A stretch of DNA of 64,000 nucleotides from CAVSSX01 sp963730735 (GTDB lineage Bacteria; Actinomycetota; Acidimicrobiia; Acidimicrobiales; RAAP-2). Both the position numbers and the translations under genes were made by a program. The stretch lies in assembly GCA_963730735.1 (NCBI GenBank), contig CAVSSX010000008.1, positions 248,001-312,000 on the forward strand. Reading direction: 5' to 3'. The notes beneath the pieces were generated by a model. It was not told where the DNA came from, did not search any database, and saw nothing but the letters and a program-made list of their open reading frames with translations. Positions 16,504 to 24,581 of this stretch are shown in pieces. How positions within the stretch are numbered: the first letter of the stretch is position 1; each line of letters begins with the position of its first letter.

Positions 16504-17780
16504 AGCCGGAACCGGATGGCGTCGGCGTGGGCCTCCAGCCCCTCGCTGGTGGCCAACTCGATGACCGCCGGGCCGAGGGCCCGCAGGGCCGACTCGTCGG
16601 CGCTGACGGCGTGGAGGTGACGGCGGAAGTCGTCGGCCCGCAGGGCCGAGGCGAACCGGGCCGTCCGATTGGTCGGCAGGACGTGGTTGGGGCCGGCCAC
16701 GTAGTCACCCAGGCTGGCCGGGGCCCACGGGCCGAGGAAGATGGCACCGGCCGAGTCGACCTGGACCAGCAGCGTTTCGGCGTCCTCGACCATCAGCTCG
16801 AGGTGCTCGGGGGCCACCACGTTCACCACCGCCATGGCCTCGTCGGGCCCGTCGACCAGGCAGGCGTAGCCCGAGCTGTCGAGCGTGGCCTCGAGGTCGG
16901 CCCGCCGGGGCGACGCCGCCACCAGGCGGTCCACCTCGGCCGAGATGGCATCGGCCGCCGCCTCGGACCACGTCACCAGCCAGGCCAGGCCGTCGGGCCC
17001 GTGCTCGGCCTGGACCAGGAGGTCGATGGCGGCCAGGCGGGCCGGCGTGCGCTCGTCGGCCACCACCACCACCTCGGACGGCCCGGCGAAGGCCGACGCC
17101 ACACCGACCACGCCCGAGAGCTGGCGCTTGGCCTCGGCCACGTAGCTGTTTCCCGGACCGACCACCACGTCCACCCGGCCGAGCGACGCCGTGCCGTACG
17201 CCATGGCGGCGATGGCCTGGGCGCCGCCGATCGGGTACACCTCGTCGATCCCAGCGATGGCCGCCGCCGCCAAGGTGGCGTCGTCGACCGCGCCGTCGGG
17301 AGCGGGCGGCACGCACAGCACGAGCTCGGCCACACCGGCGACCCGGGCCGGGGCGGCGCACATGAGGACCGTGGAGGGGTACCGGGCCCGGCCGCCCGGG
17401 GCGTAGCAGCCGGCCCGGTGCACCGGTCGGGCCAGGTGCCGGACCACCACCCCCTCGGAGACGTAGTCACCGGGGGGCGTGCCCTCGTGGGCGTGGTAGT
17501 CCGAGATCCGTTGGTAGGCCAGCTCCAGGGCGGCCCGCAGTTCGCCCGGGATGCGGCCGAGGGCGGCCTGGACCTCGTCGGGCGGCAGCTGGAGCCGGCC
17601 GAGGTCGACCCCGTCGAAGCGTCGGGTGTAGTCCCGCACGGCGTCGTCACCCTCGGCCCGGACCCGGGCCAGGATCTCGGCCACGACGTCGTGGACGTCG
17701 GCGCCGGCATCGCCGGGACGAGGCAGGAGGTCCAGGAAGGGTCCACGCTGGCCCCGCAGGTCAAGACGAGTGAGGCCCAT
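16500..17780 (-). CDS. hisD: Histidinol dehydrogenase
   Basis: A 426-aa zinc-dependent enzyme for the last two oxidations of histidine synthesis. It has GCYAPGGRARYPSTVLM, VVGPGNSYVAEAKRQ, the AGPSE motif, QAEHGPD and the C-terminal GPNHVLPTNRTARF. It is first in the his operon, with a TANNNT -10 9 nt upstream of the ATG. Confidence 0.97.
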   Translation of the reverse strand: MGLTRLDLRGQRGPFLDLLPRPGDAGADVHDVVAEILARVRAEGDDAVRDYTRRFDGVDLGRLQLPPDEVQAALGRIPGELRAALELAYQRISDYHAHEGTPPGDYVSEGVVVRHLARPVHRAGCYAPGGRARYPSTVLMCAAPARVAGVAELVLCVPPAPDGAVDDATLAAAAIAGIDEVYPIGGAQAIAAMAYGTASLGRVDVVVGPGNSYVAEAKRQLSGVVGVASAFAGPSEVVVVADERTPARLAAIDLLVQAEHGPDGLAWLVTWSEAAADAISAEVDRLVAASPRRADLEATLDSSGYACLVDGPDEAMAVVNVVAPEHLELMVEDAETLLVQVDSAGAIFLGPWAPASLGDYVAGPNHVLPTNRTARFASALRADDFRRHLHAVSADESALRALGPAVIELATSEGLEAHADAIRFRL

Positions 17781-17789
17781 GGCCCTTTG

Positions 17790-17795
17790 ATGGTA
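17790..17795 (-). promoter_or_regulatory. -10 element of his operon
   Basis: TACCAT on the minus strand, 9 nt before the hisD ATG. It leaves no room for a histidine attenuator leader. Confidence 0.45.
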
Positions 17796-17880
17796 GCCAA
17801 GCCCCGGCAGCCGCCCGACGGCCCCGGCCGGGGGTGCGCCGCGGTGTGCCCGGACCCACCGGATCGGTCATCATCGGGCC

Positions 17881-18072
17881 ATGTCCGCGCGCGCCGAAGT
17901 CTCCTCGATCACCACCAGCCTGGGTGAGTTGGCCCGCCGGGTCACGGCCCTGGCCGACAGTGCCCAGGCCGAAAAGGACGAACTGCTGGCGGCCGAGCTC
18001 TACGGGATTGAACGGGCCCTCCAGGGGGCCGAACGACGATTGCAGCGCCTGGACGAGCGACCGGGGCGCTGA
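17881..18072 (+). CDS. Small coiled-coil-like protein, unknown function
   Basis: A 63-aa helical protein with heptad-like spacing (TTSLGELARRVTALADSAQ, then LYGIERALQGAERRLQRL). There is no signal peptide or membrane segment. It is divergent from hisD by 100 bp. Its stop codon lies in a perfect 18-bp palindrome shared with the stop of the next gene. It looks coding by composition and ending, but I recognise no family. Confidence 0.55.
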   Translation: MSARAEVSSITTSLGELARRVTALADSAQAEKDELLAAELYGIERALQGAERRLQRLDERPGR

Positions 18073-18086
18073 CCGGGCCCGGTCAG
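18069..18086. terminator. 18-bp perfect palindrome spanning two convergent stop codons
   Basis: CTGACCGGGCCCGGTCAG has 9-bp arms and no spacer. It contains the TGA of the upstream gene and, on the other strand, the TGA of the PIN gene. It may be a bidirectional terminator; there is no T-tract. Confidence 0.3.
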
Positions 18087-18478
18087 AGCCCGTAGAGCAC
18101 CAGCTCGTGGCCGAGCAGGTCGGCCGCGTTGCGCAACGCCGTCTGACGCGCCGAGACGGCGGCGCAGTTGTGACGGGCCGCGGCGTCGGCCACGACCACC
18201 GCGGCCAGGTCGGCCGTGTCGGCCCGGGCGGCCAGCTCGCCGACCCGACGGGCGGTGGCGTCGTCCATCTGCTCGATCTCCGAGCCGGCCAGGATGCCCT
18301 CGATGCGGTCGACCCGGGCCTCGGTCCGGTAGGCGTCGGCGATGACCGAGACCGGCACGATGGGCACGATCCCGTTCGAGAGCGCCGCCCGGTGCAGCGC
18401 CCACAGGATCCGGTCGCCCCGCGCCGCCGCCCGGAACGCCGCCACGCCGTAGACCAGACCACCCGGGTGCTCGCTCAT
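18083..18478 (-). CDS. PIN-domain (VapC-like) toxin homologue, catalytic residues degraded
   Basis: A 131-aa protein matching the length and layout of VapC-type PIN ribonucleases. The N-terminal strand LVYGVAAFRAAARGD replaces the usual VLDAxAL, so the first catalytic Asp is lost. The C-terminal strand AAVSARQTALRN sits where LTSDxxD is expected, so further acids are lost. DLAAVVVADAAARH keeps one region. It is coupled to an RHH protein by a 1-nt overlap, as in a toxin-antitoxin pair. Nuclease activity is doubtful. Confidence 0.75.
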   Translation of the reverse strand: MSEHPGGLVYGVAAFRAAARGDRILWALHRAALSNGIVPIVPVSVIADAYRTEARVDRIEGILAGSEIEQMDDATARRVGELAARADTADLAAVVVADAAARHNCAAVSARQTALRNAADLLGHELVLYGL

Positions 18479-18744
18479 CAGCGGCGACGGACCCTCGAGG
18501 CCACGCCCGAGACGCCCGAGAGGAGTCGGGCCAGCAACGCCTCACCGGCGGCGATCTCCTCGGCCGTGAGCGCCCCGGACTCGGCTTCGAAGGCCGCCAC
18601 GCCGCGCAACCCCTGCCGGATCCGCAACTGCCGTTCGGCGGCGTTCGAGAGCCAGGCGCTGAAGGACACGCCGTCCTCGTGGGCGGCGGCCTCGACCGAC
18701 AACGCCACCTCGTCATCCAGTGAGACGGAGCGCTTGGTGACCAC
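18478..18744 (-). CDS. Ribbon-helix-helix antitoxin-like protein
   Basis: An 88-aa protein. The N-terminal KRSVSLDDEVALSVEAAAHEDGVSFSAWLSNAAER is a typical RHH DNA-binding fold: one strand and two helices. The C-terminal half would wrap the toxin. The GTG start lies 6 nt after a TANNNT element. Imperfect direct repeats (GGTACTAC and GGTGCTACC) overlap that promoter and could be the operator. Confidence 0.8.
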   Translation of the reverse strand: MVTKRSVSLDDEVALSVEAAAHEDGVSFSAWLSNAAERQLRIRQGLRGVAAFEAESGALTAEEIAAGEALLARLLSGVSGVASRVRRR

Positions 18745-18750
18745 GGGATC

Positions 18751-18756
18751 ATGGTA
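18751..18756 (-). promoter_or_regulatory. -10 element of the RHH/PIN pair
   Basis: TACCAT on the minus strand, 6 nt before the GTG at 18744, within repeated GGTxCTAC half-sites that suggest autoregulation. Confidence 0.45.
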
Positions 18757-18815
18757 GCACCTTCAGTAGTACCAGTGGGCGCGGCCCAGGTCGGGACCAT
18801 TGTGGTGGTGACGCG

Positions 18816-18843
18816 TCGACGGCGCCCCGAAGGGCGCCGTCGA
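18816..18843. terminator. Perfect 12-bp stem-loop downstream of nth
   Basis: The arm TCGACGGCGCCC and its exact complement flank a CGAA loop. It lies about 200 bp past the nth stop and before the RHH promoter on the same strand. There is no T-tract, which is common for high-G+C actinobacterial terminators. Confidence 0.4.
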
Positions 18844-19044
18844 GCGAGCGGGACGGGCGGCGGATCCCGTGCACCGCTCTGATGGAACCAGGTGGCGGGA
18901 ACCGGTTCCGCCCACATGGTAGCGCAGCTCCCCCCGTTGGTGGAGATCGATCTGCACAGAATTGATGAAACCTCGCCGACCAGGTCGATGGGGTGATCGG
19001 CCGGCGTCACCGCCGTTGCCGCAACCGACGTCGTGCCCTCCCGG

Positions 19045-19719
19045 TTACGTCGTGGCGGGCGACGCCGGGACCCGCCCGGCCGAGGGGCAGATGTCGGCCA
19101 ACAGGCACCCGGCGCACTGCGGCACTCGGGACCGGCAGGTGGCCCGCCCGTGGAGGATCATTCGGAGGCTGAACACCCCCCGCTCGGCCGGCGGGACCAT
19201 GGCGTTCAGGTCGAGCTCCATGCGGACCGGGTCGGTGGCCGGGCTCAACCCGAGCCGGCGGCTCACCCGACCCACGTGGGTGTCGACCGGCAACCCCGGG
19301 AGGTCGAAGGCCACACTGCGCAGGACGTTGCCGGTCTTGCGGCCGACCCCGGGCAGGGTCACCAGGTCCTCGAGGCGCCGGGGCACCTCGCCGCCGAAAC
19401 GGTCCTCGACGGCCGCCGCCATCCCGAGGAGGCTGCGGGCCTTGGCCCGGAAGAAGCCGGTCGACCGGATGAGCCGTTCCAGGTCTGCCGGGTCGGCGTG
19501 GCTCATGGCCTCGGCGTCGGGGTAGGCCGAGAAGAGAGCCGGCGTGACCAGGTTCACCCGGACGTCGGTGCACTGGGCCGACAGGATGGTCGCCGCCAAC
19601 AGCTGGAACGGCGTCTCGAAGTCGAGGGCGCAGAGGTCGGCGGCCCGGCCGGGGTAGACCTCGGCCAGGCGAGCGGCGGCCACCCGGGCCCGGCCCTTCG
19701 GCGTACGGGGACCGGCCAT
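19045..19719 (-). CDS. nth: Endonuclease III
   Basis: A 224-aa base-excision-repair glycosylase/AP lyase for oxidised pyrimidines. It has the helix-hairpin-helix LPGVGRKTG with the catalytic Lys, Asp in PVDTHVGRVSRRLG, and a 4Fe-4S loop of spacing C-x6-C-x2-C-x5-C near the C-terminus. The ATG lies 8 nt after a TANNNT -10. It is divergent from mshD by 48 bp with back-to-back promoters. Confidence 0.96.
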   Translation of the reverse strand: MAGPRTPKGRARVAAARLAEVYPGRAADLCALDFETPFQLLAATILSAQCTDVRVNLVTPALFSAYPDAEAMSHADPADLERLIRSTGFFRAKARSLLGMAAAVEDRFGGEVPRRLEDLVTLPGVGRKTGNVLRSVAFDLPGLPVDTHVGRVSRRLGLSPATDPVRMELDLNAMVPPAERGVFSLRMILHGRATCRSRVPQCAGCLLADICPSAGRVPASPATT

Positions 19720-19727
19720 GCCGACGC

Positions 19728-19733
19728 ACCCTA
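19728..19733 (-). promoter_or_regulatory. -10 element of nth (leaderless)
   Basis: TAGGGT on the minus strand, 8 nt before the nth ATG. Confidence 0.5.
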
Positions 19734-19755
19734 CCGGTGACCCGCCGACGCCCGT

Positions 19756-19761
19756 TAGCCT
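19756..19761 (+). promoter_or_regulatory. -10 element of mshD (leaderless)
   Basis: TAGCCT, 6 nt before the mshD GTG and back to back with the nth promoter. Confidence 0.5.
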
Positions 19762-19767
19762 GCGAAC

Positions 19768-20762
19768 GTGCCCGCGCTGGACGTCTCGGTGGCTCCCGTC
19801 CTCACCGCAGCCGAGCACGAGGAGGCCCAGGCCCTGCTGGACCTGGCCGCCGCCACCCTGGAGGCGCCGGCCCTCGGCGAGGGGGCCATGGAGGACTTCC
19901 TCGGGACCCACGGCGACCCCGTCCCCGGCATCTTCGCCCGGGGCCAGGAGGGCGAGCTCCTCGGGTTCGCCCAGCTGAGCCGCCTGCGCGACGGCACGGG
20001 GGTCGAGGTGGTCGTGCACCCGGGCTACCGGGACCGGGCCACTCGAGGTCCGTTCGGGCCTGTTGGCGGCGGCGGCCGGCGAGGTGGCCGGGTGGGGCGG
20101 GGGCCGCCTGCGGTACTGGGCGCCGGCCGCCGACGACACCACCGACGCCGCCGCCACGGCCGTCGGCCTGGCCCCCGAGCGCGACCTCCTCCAATTGCGC
20201 GTCGCCCTGCCACTCGGTCCCGACGTCCGCCGGGGCGCCCCGCTGGCCGTCCGGGCGTTCCGACCCGGCGCCGACGACGCCGCCTGGTTGGACGTGAACA
20301 ACCGGGCCTTCGCCGGGCACCCCGAACAGGGCGGGTGGGACCAGGCGGTCCTCGACGCCCGCAAGGTCGAGCCGTGGTTCGACCCCGAGGGCTTCGTCGT
20401 CTACGAGGAGGGGGGCCACCTCGTCGGCTCGTGCTGGACCAAGATCCACACGACCACCGTGCCGGTGCTCGGCGAGATCTACGTCATCTCGGTCGACCCC
20501 GACCACCACGGCGGAGGGCTCGGGCGGGGCCTGGTGGTGGCCGGACTCGACTGGCTGGCCGACCACGGCATCGAGGTGGGCATGCTCTACGTGGACGGGG
20601 CCAACGAGGCCGCCGTCCACCTCTACCGGCGCCCTCGGCTTCACCACCCACCACGTGGACCGGGCCTACCAAGCCGACTTCGCCCCGTGGCCCAGCATCG
20701 GCCCCGACGACGGACGGCCTCAGGTCACCCCGCTCACGCCGACCAGGCGCCCGATGCCGTAG
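19768..20762 (+). CDS. mshD: Mycothiol synthase, two frame breaks
   Basis: A tandem-GNAT acetyltransferase that acetylates Cys-GlcN-Ins to give mycothiol. It is read in three frames: 19768 to about 20041 (MPALDVSVAPVLT...VVVHPGYRDRA), then to about 20630 (LEVRSGLLAAAAGEVAG...EAAVHLYR), then to TAG at 20760 (ALGFTTHHVDRAYQADF). Together these restore a protein of about 330 residues with the second acetyl-CoA site region SVDPDHHGGGLGRGL and the C-terminal hallmark GMLYVDGANEAAV. Both breaks are +1. The 3' end overlaps the convergent VIT1 gene by 43 bp. Confidence 0.9.
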
Positions 20763-21451
20763 GTGACGCCGGCGGCGACGGCGGCGATGAGCAGCTGGCG
20801 TCCCGCCGCCCGGAGCACCGAGCGCTCGGTCAGCAGTCCGACCAGGGCGCCCACGCCGGCGGCGGCGATCGCCCCGATGGCCACCGACGCCCACAGGGCG
20901 GCGGTGCCGGACCCGAACAGCCACGGCAGGAGCGGCAACAGGGCCCCGATGGCGAAGCCGATGAACGAGGCCACGGCGGCCTGCCAGGGGGCGCCCAGCT
21001 CGTCGGGGTTGATCCCGAGCTCCTCCCGGGCGTGGGCCTCGAGCGCCCGGTCGGGGTCCGACATCACTTCGTCCACGACTTCCCGGGCCAGCTCGGGATC
21101 GAGGCCCCGCCGCTCGTAGATCGCCGTCAACTCGGCGCTCTCCCCCTGCGGGCTCTCGGCCAGGGCGTCCCGCTCGACGTCGAGCTCGCGTTGGAGCAGC
21201 TCGCGCTGGGCCTGCATCGACACCAGCTCGCCGGCGCCCATCGAGAAGGCGCCGGCCACCAGGCCGGCCAGGCCGACCAGTCGCACGACGCCGCCGCCGG
21301 GGTGGGCGCCGGCCACGCCCAGGATCAGCGAGACGTTGGTCACCAGGCCGTCGCTCACGCCGAACACCGCCGCTCGCGGGCCGCCGCCCTGGAGGTTGCG
21401 GTGGTGGTGTTCGGCCGGCGCCACGGCGCCGGGTTCGCTCGGGCCGGTCAC
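20720..21451 (-). CDS. VIT1/CCC1-family iron/manganese transporter
   Basis: A 243-aa membrane protein of the DUF125/VIT1 family. It starts near AVFGVSDGLVTNVSLILG (first membrane helix), followed by a second helix LVGLAGLVAGAFSMGAGELVSM, a charged cytosolic loop (about residues 90-160) and three C-terminal helices. The family moves Fe2+ or Mn2+ across membranes. GTG at 21451 is chosen over an upstream start at 21568 because of the -10 6 nt upstream and family length. Confidence 0.9.
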   Translation of the reverse strand: MTGPSEPGAVAPAEHHHRNLQGGGPRAAVFGVSDGLVTNVSLILGVAGAHPGGGVVRLVGLAGLVAGAFSMGAGELVSMQAQRELLQRELDVERDALAESPQGESAELTAIYERRGLDPELAREVVDEVMSDPDRALEAHAREELGINPDELGAPWQAAVASFIGFAIGALLPLLPWLFGSGTAALWASVAIGAIAAAGVGALVGLLTERSVLRAAGRQLLIAAVAAGVTYGIGRLVGVSGVT

Positions 21452-21457
21452 GGCACC

Positions 21458-21463
21458 ACCGTA
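21458..21463 (-). promoter_or_regulatory. -10 element of VIT1-family gene (leaderless)
   Basis: TACGGT on the minus strand, 6 nt before the GTG at 21451. Confidence 0.5.
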
Positions 21464-21503
21464 GTGACCGCTGTCGCGGCCCCGGTGCTGCAATGATTCG
21501 TGC

Positions 21504-21863
21504 GTGGCCAACAGTCCCCGCAAGTGGTTCGACCAGAGCCAGCCGCAGACGCTCCAGGCGGCCGTCATGTTCTGCTACCTGAACGCCGCCATCTCGCTCT
21601 TCTATCTGGTGGTCTTCGGGGCCGGCCTCTCGCTGCTCCTCTTGATCCTGGGCGGCGCGGCGTACGGCATCGCCAACGAGAAGCGGTGGGCCTACTGGCT
21701 GGCCGTGGTGGTGGCCTGCCTCTACCTCGCCCTCCAGCTGATCGGCTTCGTGACCTTCAGCCACGGTTTCAGTGGTCTGTTGAACCTCTTCTTCGCCGGG
21801 ATCCTGGTCGTCCTGCTGCTGCACCCCCAGAGCCGCGCCTACCGCAAGGTCTGGTTCCGCTGA
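21504..21863 (+). CDS. Small integral membrane protein, unknown function
   Basis: A 119-aa protein with about four predicted membrane segments (around residues 18-50, 64-82 and 88-106) and a basic C-terminus. It opens with a polar MANSPRKWFDQSQPQTLQ segment. No motif points to a function. It is divergent from VIT1 by 52 bp. Confidence 0.75.
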   Translation: MANSPRKWFDQSQPQTLQAAVMFCYLNAAISLFYLVVFGAGLSLLLLILGGAAYGIANEKRWAYWLAVVVACLYLALQLIGFVTFSHGFSGLLNLFFAGILVVLLLHPQSRAYRKVWFR

Positions 21864-21898
21864 ACCCAGCCAACTGGGGTCGGCGAGACGGGCCACGG

Positions 21899-21962
21899 TA
21901 GGGTGAGCACGCCCCAGCGGGCGGTGGCCGGGCGAGGCGGACGACGCCTCCGGGCCAGCCGC
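21899..21962 (+). promoter_or_regulatory. maoC promoter-like motif and leader hairpin
   Basis: TAGGGT at 21899-21904 matches a -10. About 17 nt later is a stem-loop (21921-21962): outer arms GCGGTGGCC and GGCCAGCCGC with one bulge, inner 6-bp GAGGCG/CGCCTC. If transcribed, maoC has a structured leader of about 107 nt. Confidence 0.35.
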
Positions 21963-22017
21963 CGGTGGGCACGCCCCGGCGGAGATCCGCACCGACGATT
22001 GGAATGAAGGCCGCACG

Positions 22018-22470
22018 ATGAGCACCACCGTCCACATCGACCAGCTCGGCTCGCTGGCCGGCACGCACCTCGGCGACAGCCCCTGGCACCTGGTCGACCA
22101 GGACCAGATCAATCGCTTCGCCGACGCCACCGGCGACCACCAGTGGATCCACGTCGACCTCGAGGCGGCCAAGCAGGGCCCGTTCGGGACGACCATCGCC
22201 CACGGCTTCCTGACCGTGGCCCTCATCCCCTACCTCTTGCCGATGATCTGGGACGTCGAGGGCACGGCAATGGGCATCAACTACGGCACCAACAAGATCC
22301 GCTTCCCGGCGCCCGTCCCGGCGGGCTCCGAGGTCCGGCTGTCGGCCACCCTGGCCTCGGTCGAGGAGATCTCGGGTGGGGTCCAGGCCCTCTTGGACGT
22401 CGACGTCGCCGTCCGCGACGCCGCCAAGCCCTCCTGCGTGGCCCAGGTCGTCTTCCGCTACTACCGCTGA
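22018..22470 (+). CDS. MaoC-like (R)-hydratase
   Basis: A 150-aa hot-dog-fold protein. The hydratase motif is present: FADATGDHQWIHVD supplies the catalytic Asp and His, followed by FGTTIAHGFLTV. Such enzymes hydrate or dehydrate acyl-CoA or acyl-ACP. The ATG has GAAGG 7 nt upstream. It lies 10 bp before menG, possibly in the same unit, though no menaquinone role is known for it. Confidence 0.92.
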   Translation: MSTTVHIDQLGSLAGTHLGDSPWHLVDQDQINRFADATGDHQWIHVDLEAAKQGPFGTTIAHGFLTVALIPYLLPMIWDVEGTAMGINYGTNKIRFPAPVPAGSEVRLSATLASVEEISGGVQALLDVDVAVRDAAKPSCVAQVVFRYYR

Positions 22471-22480
22471 GCCGGGCCCC

Positions 22481-23224
22481 GTGGCCCCCCTCTCCGCCGT
22501 GACCCCGGGGCCGCCCGACGAACTGCCGACCGGCGACGAGAAGACGGCCCGCGTCCGGGCCATGTTCGACGCCATCGCCCCCCGCTACGACCTGGTCAAC
22601 CGGCTGATGACCTTCGGCCTGGACCAGCGGTGGCGTCGCCGGACGGTGCGGTCGCTCGGGCTGCCGGCCGGCTCGGTCGTGCTCGACCTGGCCTGCGGCA
22701 CCGGCGACCTCAGCCGGGCCGGCCTGGCCGGGGGCCTCCGGGTCATCGGGGCCGACCTCAGCCGGGGCATGCTCGAGGCCAACCACACCGGCACCCCGCT
22801 GCTGCAAGTCGACGGAGCCGGCATCCCGCTGGCCGACGGTTCGGTCGACGGCGTGCTGTGCGGCTACGCCCTGCGGAACTTGACCGACCTGCCCGGCTCG
22901 CTGGCCGAGATGGCCCGGGTGCTGCGGCCCGGCGGACGGATCGCCGTCCTCGAGGTGGGCGACCCGCCGCCCGGCCTCCTGCGCACGGGCTACCAGCTCT
23001 GGTTCGAGCACGCCGTCCCGGTGCTCGGCGGCCTGCTGTCCGACGCCGACGCCTATCGGTACCTGCCCCGCTCGACCGCCTACCTCCCCGACGACGCCAC
23101 GCTGCGGGCCATGTTCGTCGACGCCGGCTTCTCGACGGTGGGCCGCCAGTTGCTCACCGGGGGCTTGAGCCAGCTGCTGACCGGCACCCGCCGGGGCCTC
23201 CCGCCCGACCCGACGGGCCGATGA
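22481..23224 (+). CDS. menG: Demethylmenaquinone methyltransferase
   Basis: A 247-aa SAM-dependent methyltransferase of the UbiE/MenG type, the last step of menaquinone synthesis. The hallmark MFDAIAPRYDLVNRLMTFG is followed by WRRR, the SAM loop LDLACGTGDL, CGYALRNLTD and RPGGRIAVLEV. The GTG at 22481 is one of two possible starts; the other is 22499. The stop overlaps the menF ATG. Confidence 0.93.
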   Translation: MAPLSAVTPGPPDELPTGDEKTARVRAMFDAIAPRYDLVNRLMTFGLDQRWRRRTVRSLGLPAGSVVLDLACGTGDLSRAGLAGGLRVIGADLSRGMLEANHTGTPLLQVDGAGIPLADGSVDGVLCGYALRNLTDLPGSLAEMARVLRPGGRIAVLEVGDPPPGLLRTGYQLWFEHAVPVLGGLLSDADAYRYLPRSTAYLPDDATLRAMFVDAGFSTVGRQLLTGGLSQLLTGTRRGLPPDPTGR

Positions 23225-24534
23225 CCGTCACCCCGGGTCCGCTGCGGGCCGCCACGGTCGCCCTCGCTCCCTCCGACGACCTCGACCTGTACGCCGTGGC
23301 CGGCGCCACCGGGGTCCTCTTCGACCGGGCCCCCCTGTGCCTGGCCGGTCGCGGGGTGGCGGCCACCCTGGCGCTGCCCGCCGGCCTGACCGACCCGGCG
23401 GCCCTCGCCGCAGCACTGGGATGGCTGGCCGACCACACTCCCGACGACGACCTCGGGCTACCGGGGTCCGGGCCGGTGGCTTTCGGCGCCCTGCCGTTCG
23501 ACAGGGGCGCGGCGACCTCGCTGGTCGTCCCCGAGCTACTGGTCGCCCGGCACGAGGACGGTCGGGCCTGGGCCACCGTGGTGTCGGCCGACCCCCGCCA
23601 GCTCGACCCCGCCGCCATCGAGCAACGGGTGAGGGCGCTGGCCGTGGCCCACCCCGTGGCCGGGGACGACGGCCGGGCCCCGGTCCTGGTCGACCTGATC
23701 GACGCCGACGCCTACGAGACGGCGGTGGCCGAGGCGCTGGTGGCCATCGAGGCCGGCGAGGTGCAAAAGGTCGTCCTGGCCCGCTGCCTCGAAGCCGTGT
23801 GCTCGACCCCGATCGACGTCGAGCGGGTGGTGCGCCGGCTCCATCGCCAGGAGCCCACCTGCACGCCGTTCTCACTACCGGTCCCGGGCGGACAGTTCGT
23901 CGGGGCGGCGCCCGAGCTCCTCCTGTCCGAGCGCGGCCGGACGATCGTCTCCCACCCGCTGGCCGGCACCATCGGGCTGACCGGTGACGCCGCCGTCGAC
24001 CAGGCGGCCATCGACCGTTTCGCCGCCTCGGCCAAGGACCGCAACGAGCACGGCTTCGTCGTGCGGGAGATCGCCGCCGCCCTCGGGCCGAGGAGCTCGA
24101 CGCTCTCGGTGCCCGAGGCCCCGAGCCTGGTCCGGCTGGACAGCGTGGCCCACTTCGGCACCCGGATCGAAGGGGTCCTGGCCGAGCGGGGTGGCCGGGT
24201 CCCGCACGCCCTCGCCCTCCTGGCCGACCTCCACCCGACGGCGGCCGTCGCCGGCGTCCCCCGCGACGTCGCCCTCCCCCTGATCGCCCGGCTCGAGGGC
24301 CGGTCCCGGGGCACGTGGGCCGGCGCCGTCGGCTGGGTCGACGCCCGGGGCGACGGCGACTGGATGATCGCCCTGCGCAGCGGACTGGTGGCCGGCGACC
24401 GGGCCCGCCTGTGGGCCGGGGCCGGCATCGTGGCCGGCTCCGAGCCGGCCGCCGAATTCAAGGAGACGGCCTGGAAGCTGGCGCCGATGCTCCGGGCCCT
24501 GTCGCCGGGCGCCGAGCGGCTCGTCACCGCCTGA
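23221..24534 (+). CDS. menF: Isochorismate synthase
   Basis: A 437-aa chorismate-binding enzyme. It has VQKVVLARC, FVGAAPELLLS, HPLAGTIG, KDRNEHGFVVREI, HPTAAVAGVPR and the C-terminal WAGAGIVAGSEPAAEFKET. Isochorismate leads to menaquinone or to salicylate/DHB siderophores; coupling to menG by ATGA argues for menaquinone. No trpG-like partner is needed. Confidence 0.93.
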   Translation: MTVTPGPLRAATVALAPSDDLDLYAVAGATGVLFDRAPLCLAGRGVAATLALPAGLTDPAALAAALGWLADHTPDDDLGLPGSGPVAFGALPFDRGAATSLVVPELLVARHEDGRAWATVVSADPRQLDPAAIEQRVRALAVAHPVAGDDGRAPVLVDLIDADAYETAVAEALVAIEAGEVQKVVLARCLEAVCSTPIDVERVVRRLHRQEPTCTPFSLPVPGGQFVGAAPELLLSERGRTIVSHPLAGTIGLTGDAAVDQAAIDRFAASAKDRNEHGFVVREIAAALGPRSSTLSVPEAPSLVRLDSVAHFGTRIEGVLAERGGRVPHALALLADLHPTAAVAGVPRDVALPLIARLEGRSRGTWAGAVGWVDARGDGDWMIALRSGLVAGDRARLWAGAGIVAGSEPAAEFKETAWKLAPMLRALSPGAERLVTA

Positions 24535-24581
24535 GTCCCGCCCGTCGAGGCCGTCGCGGGCCCGACGCCGGACCCCCGCCG

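Larger units (their letters stand above)
18745..19044. other. 300-bp gene-free stretch between RHH/PIN pair and nth
   Basis: Besides the promoter above, it holds a 12-bp perfect hairpin (18816-18843), the palindrome GGAACCGGTTCC, and a second copy of CATGGTAGC at 18915-18923 (the first is at 18750-18758). A 64-codon ORF on the minus strand (18763-18957) has no support. Confidence 0.6.

Noticed and set aside
18763..18957. 64-codon minus-strand ORF upstream of the RHH gene
   Set aside because: No ribosome-binding site or family; it spans a hairpin and possible operators.
6480..20762. Pseudogenisation or programmed +1 frameshifting as the cause of broken genes
   Set aside because: No slippery-stop context as in prfB, many unrelated essential genes affected, and the same direction each time; sequence error is simpler.
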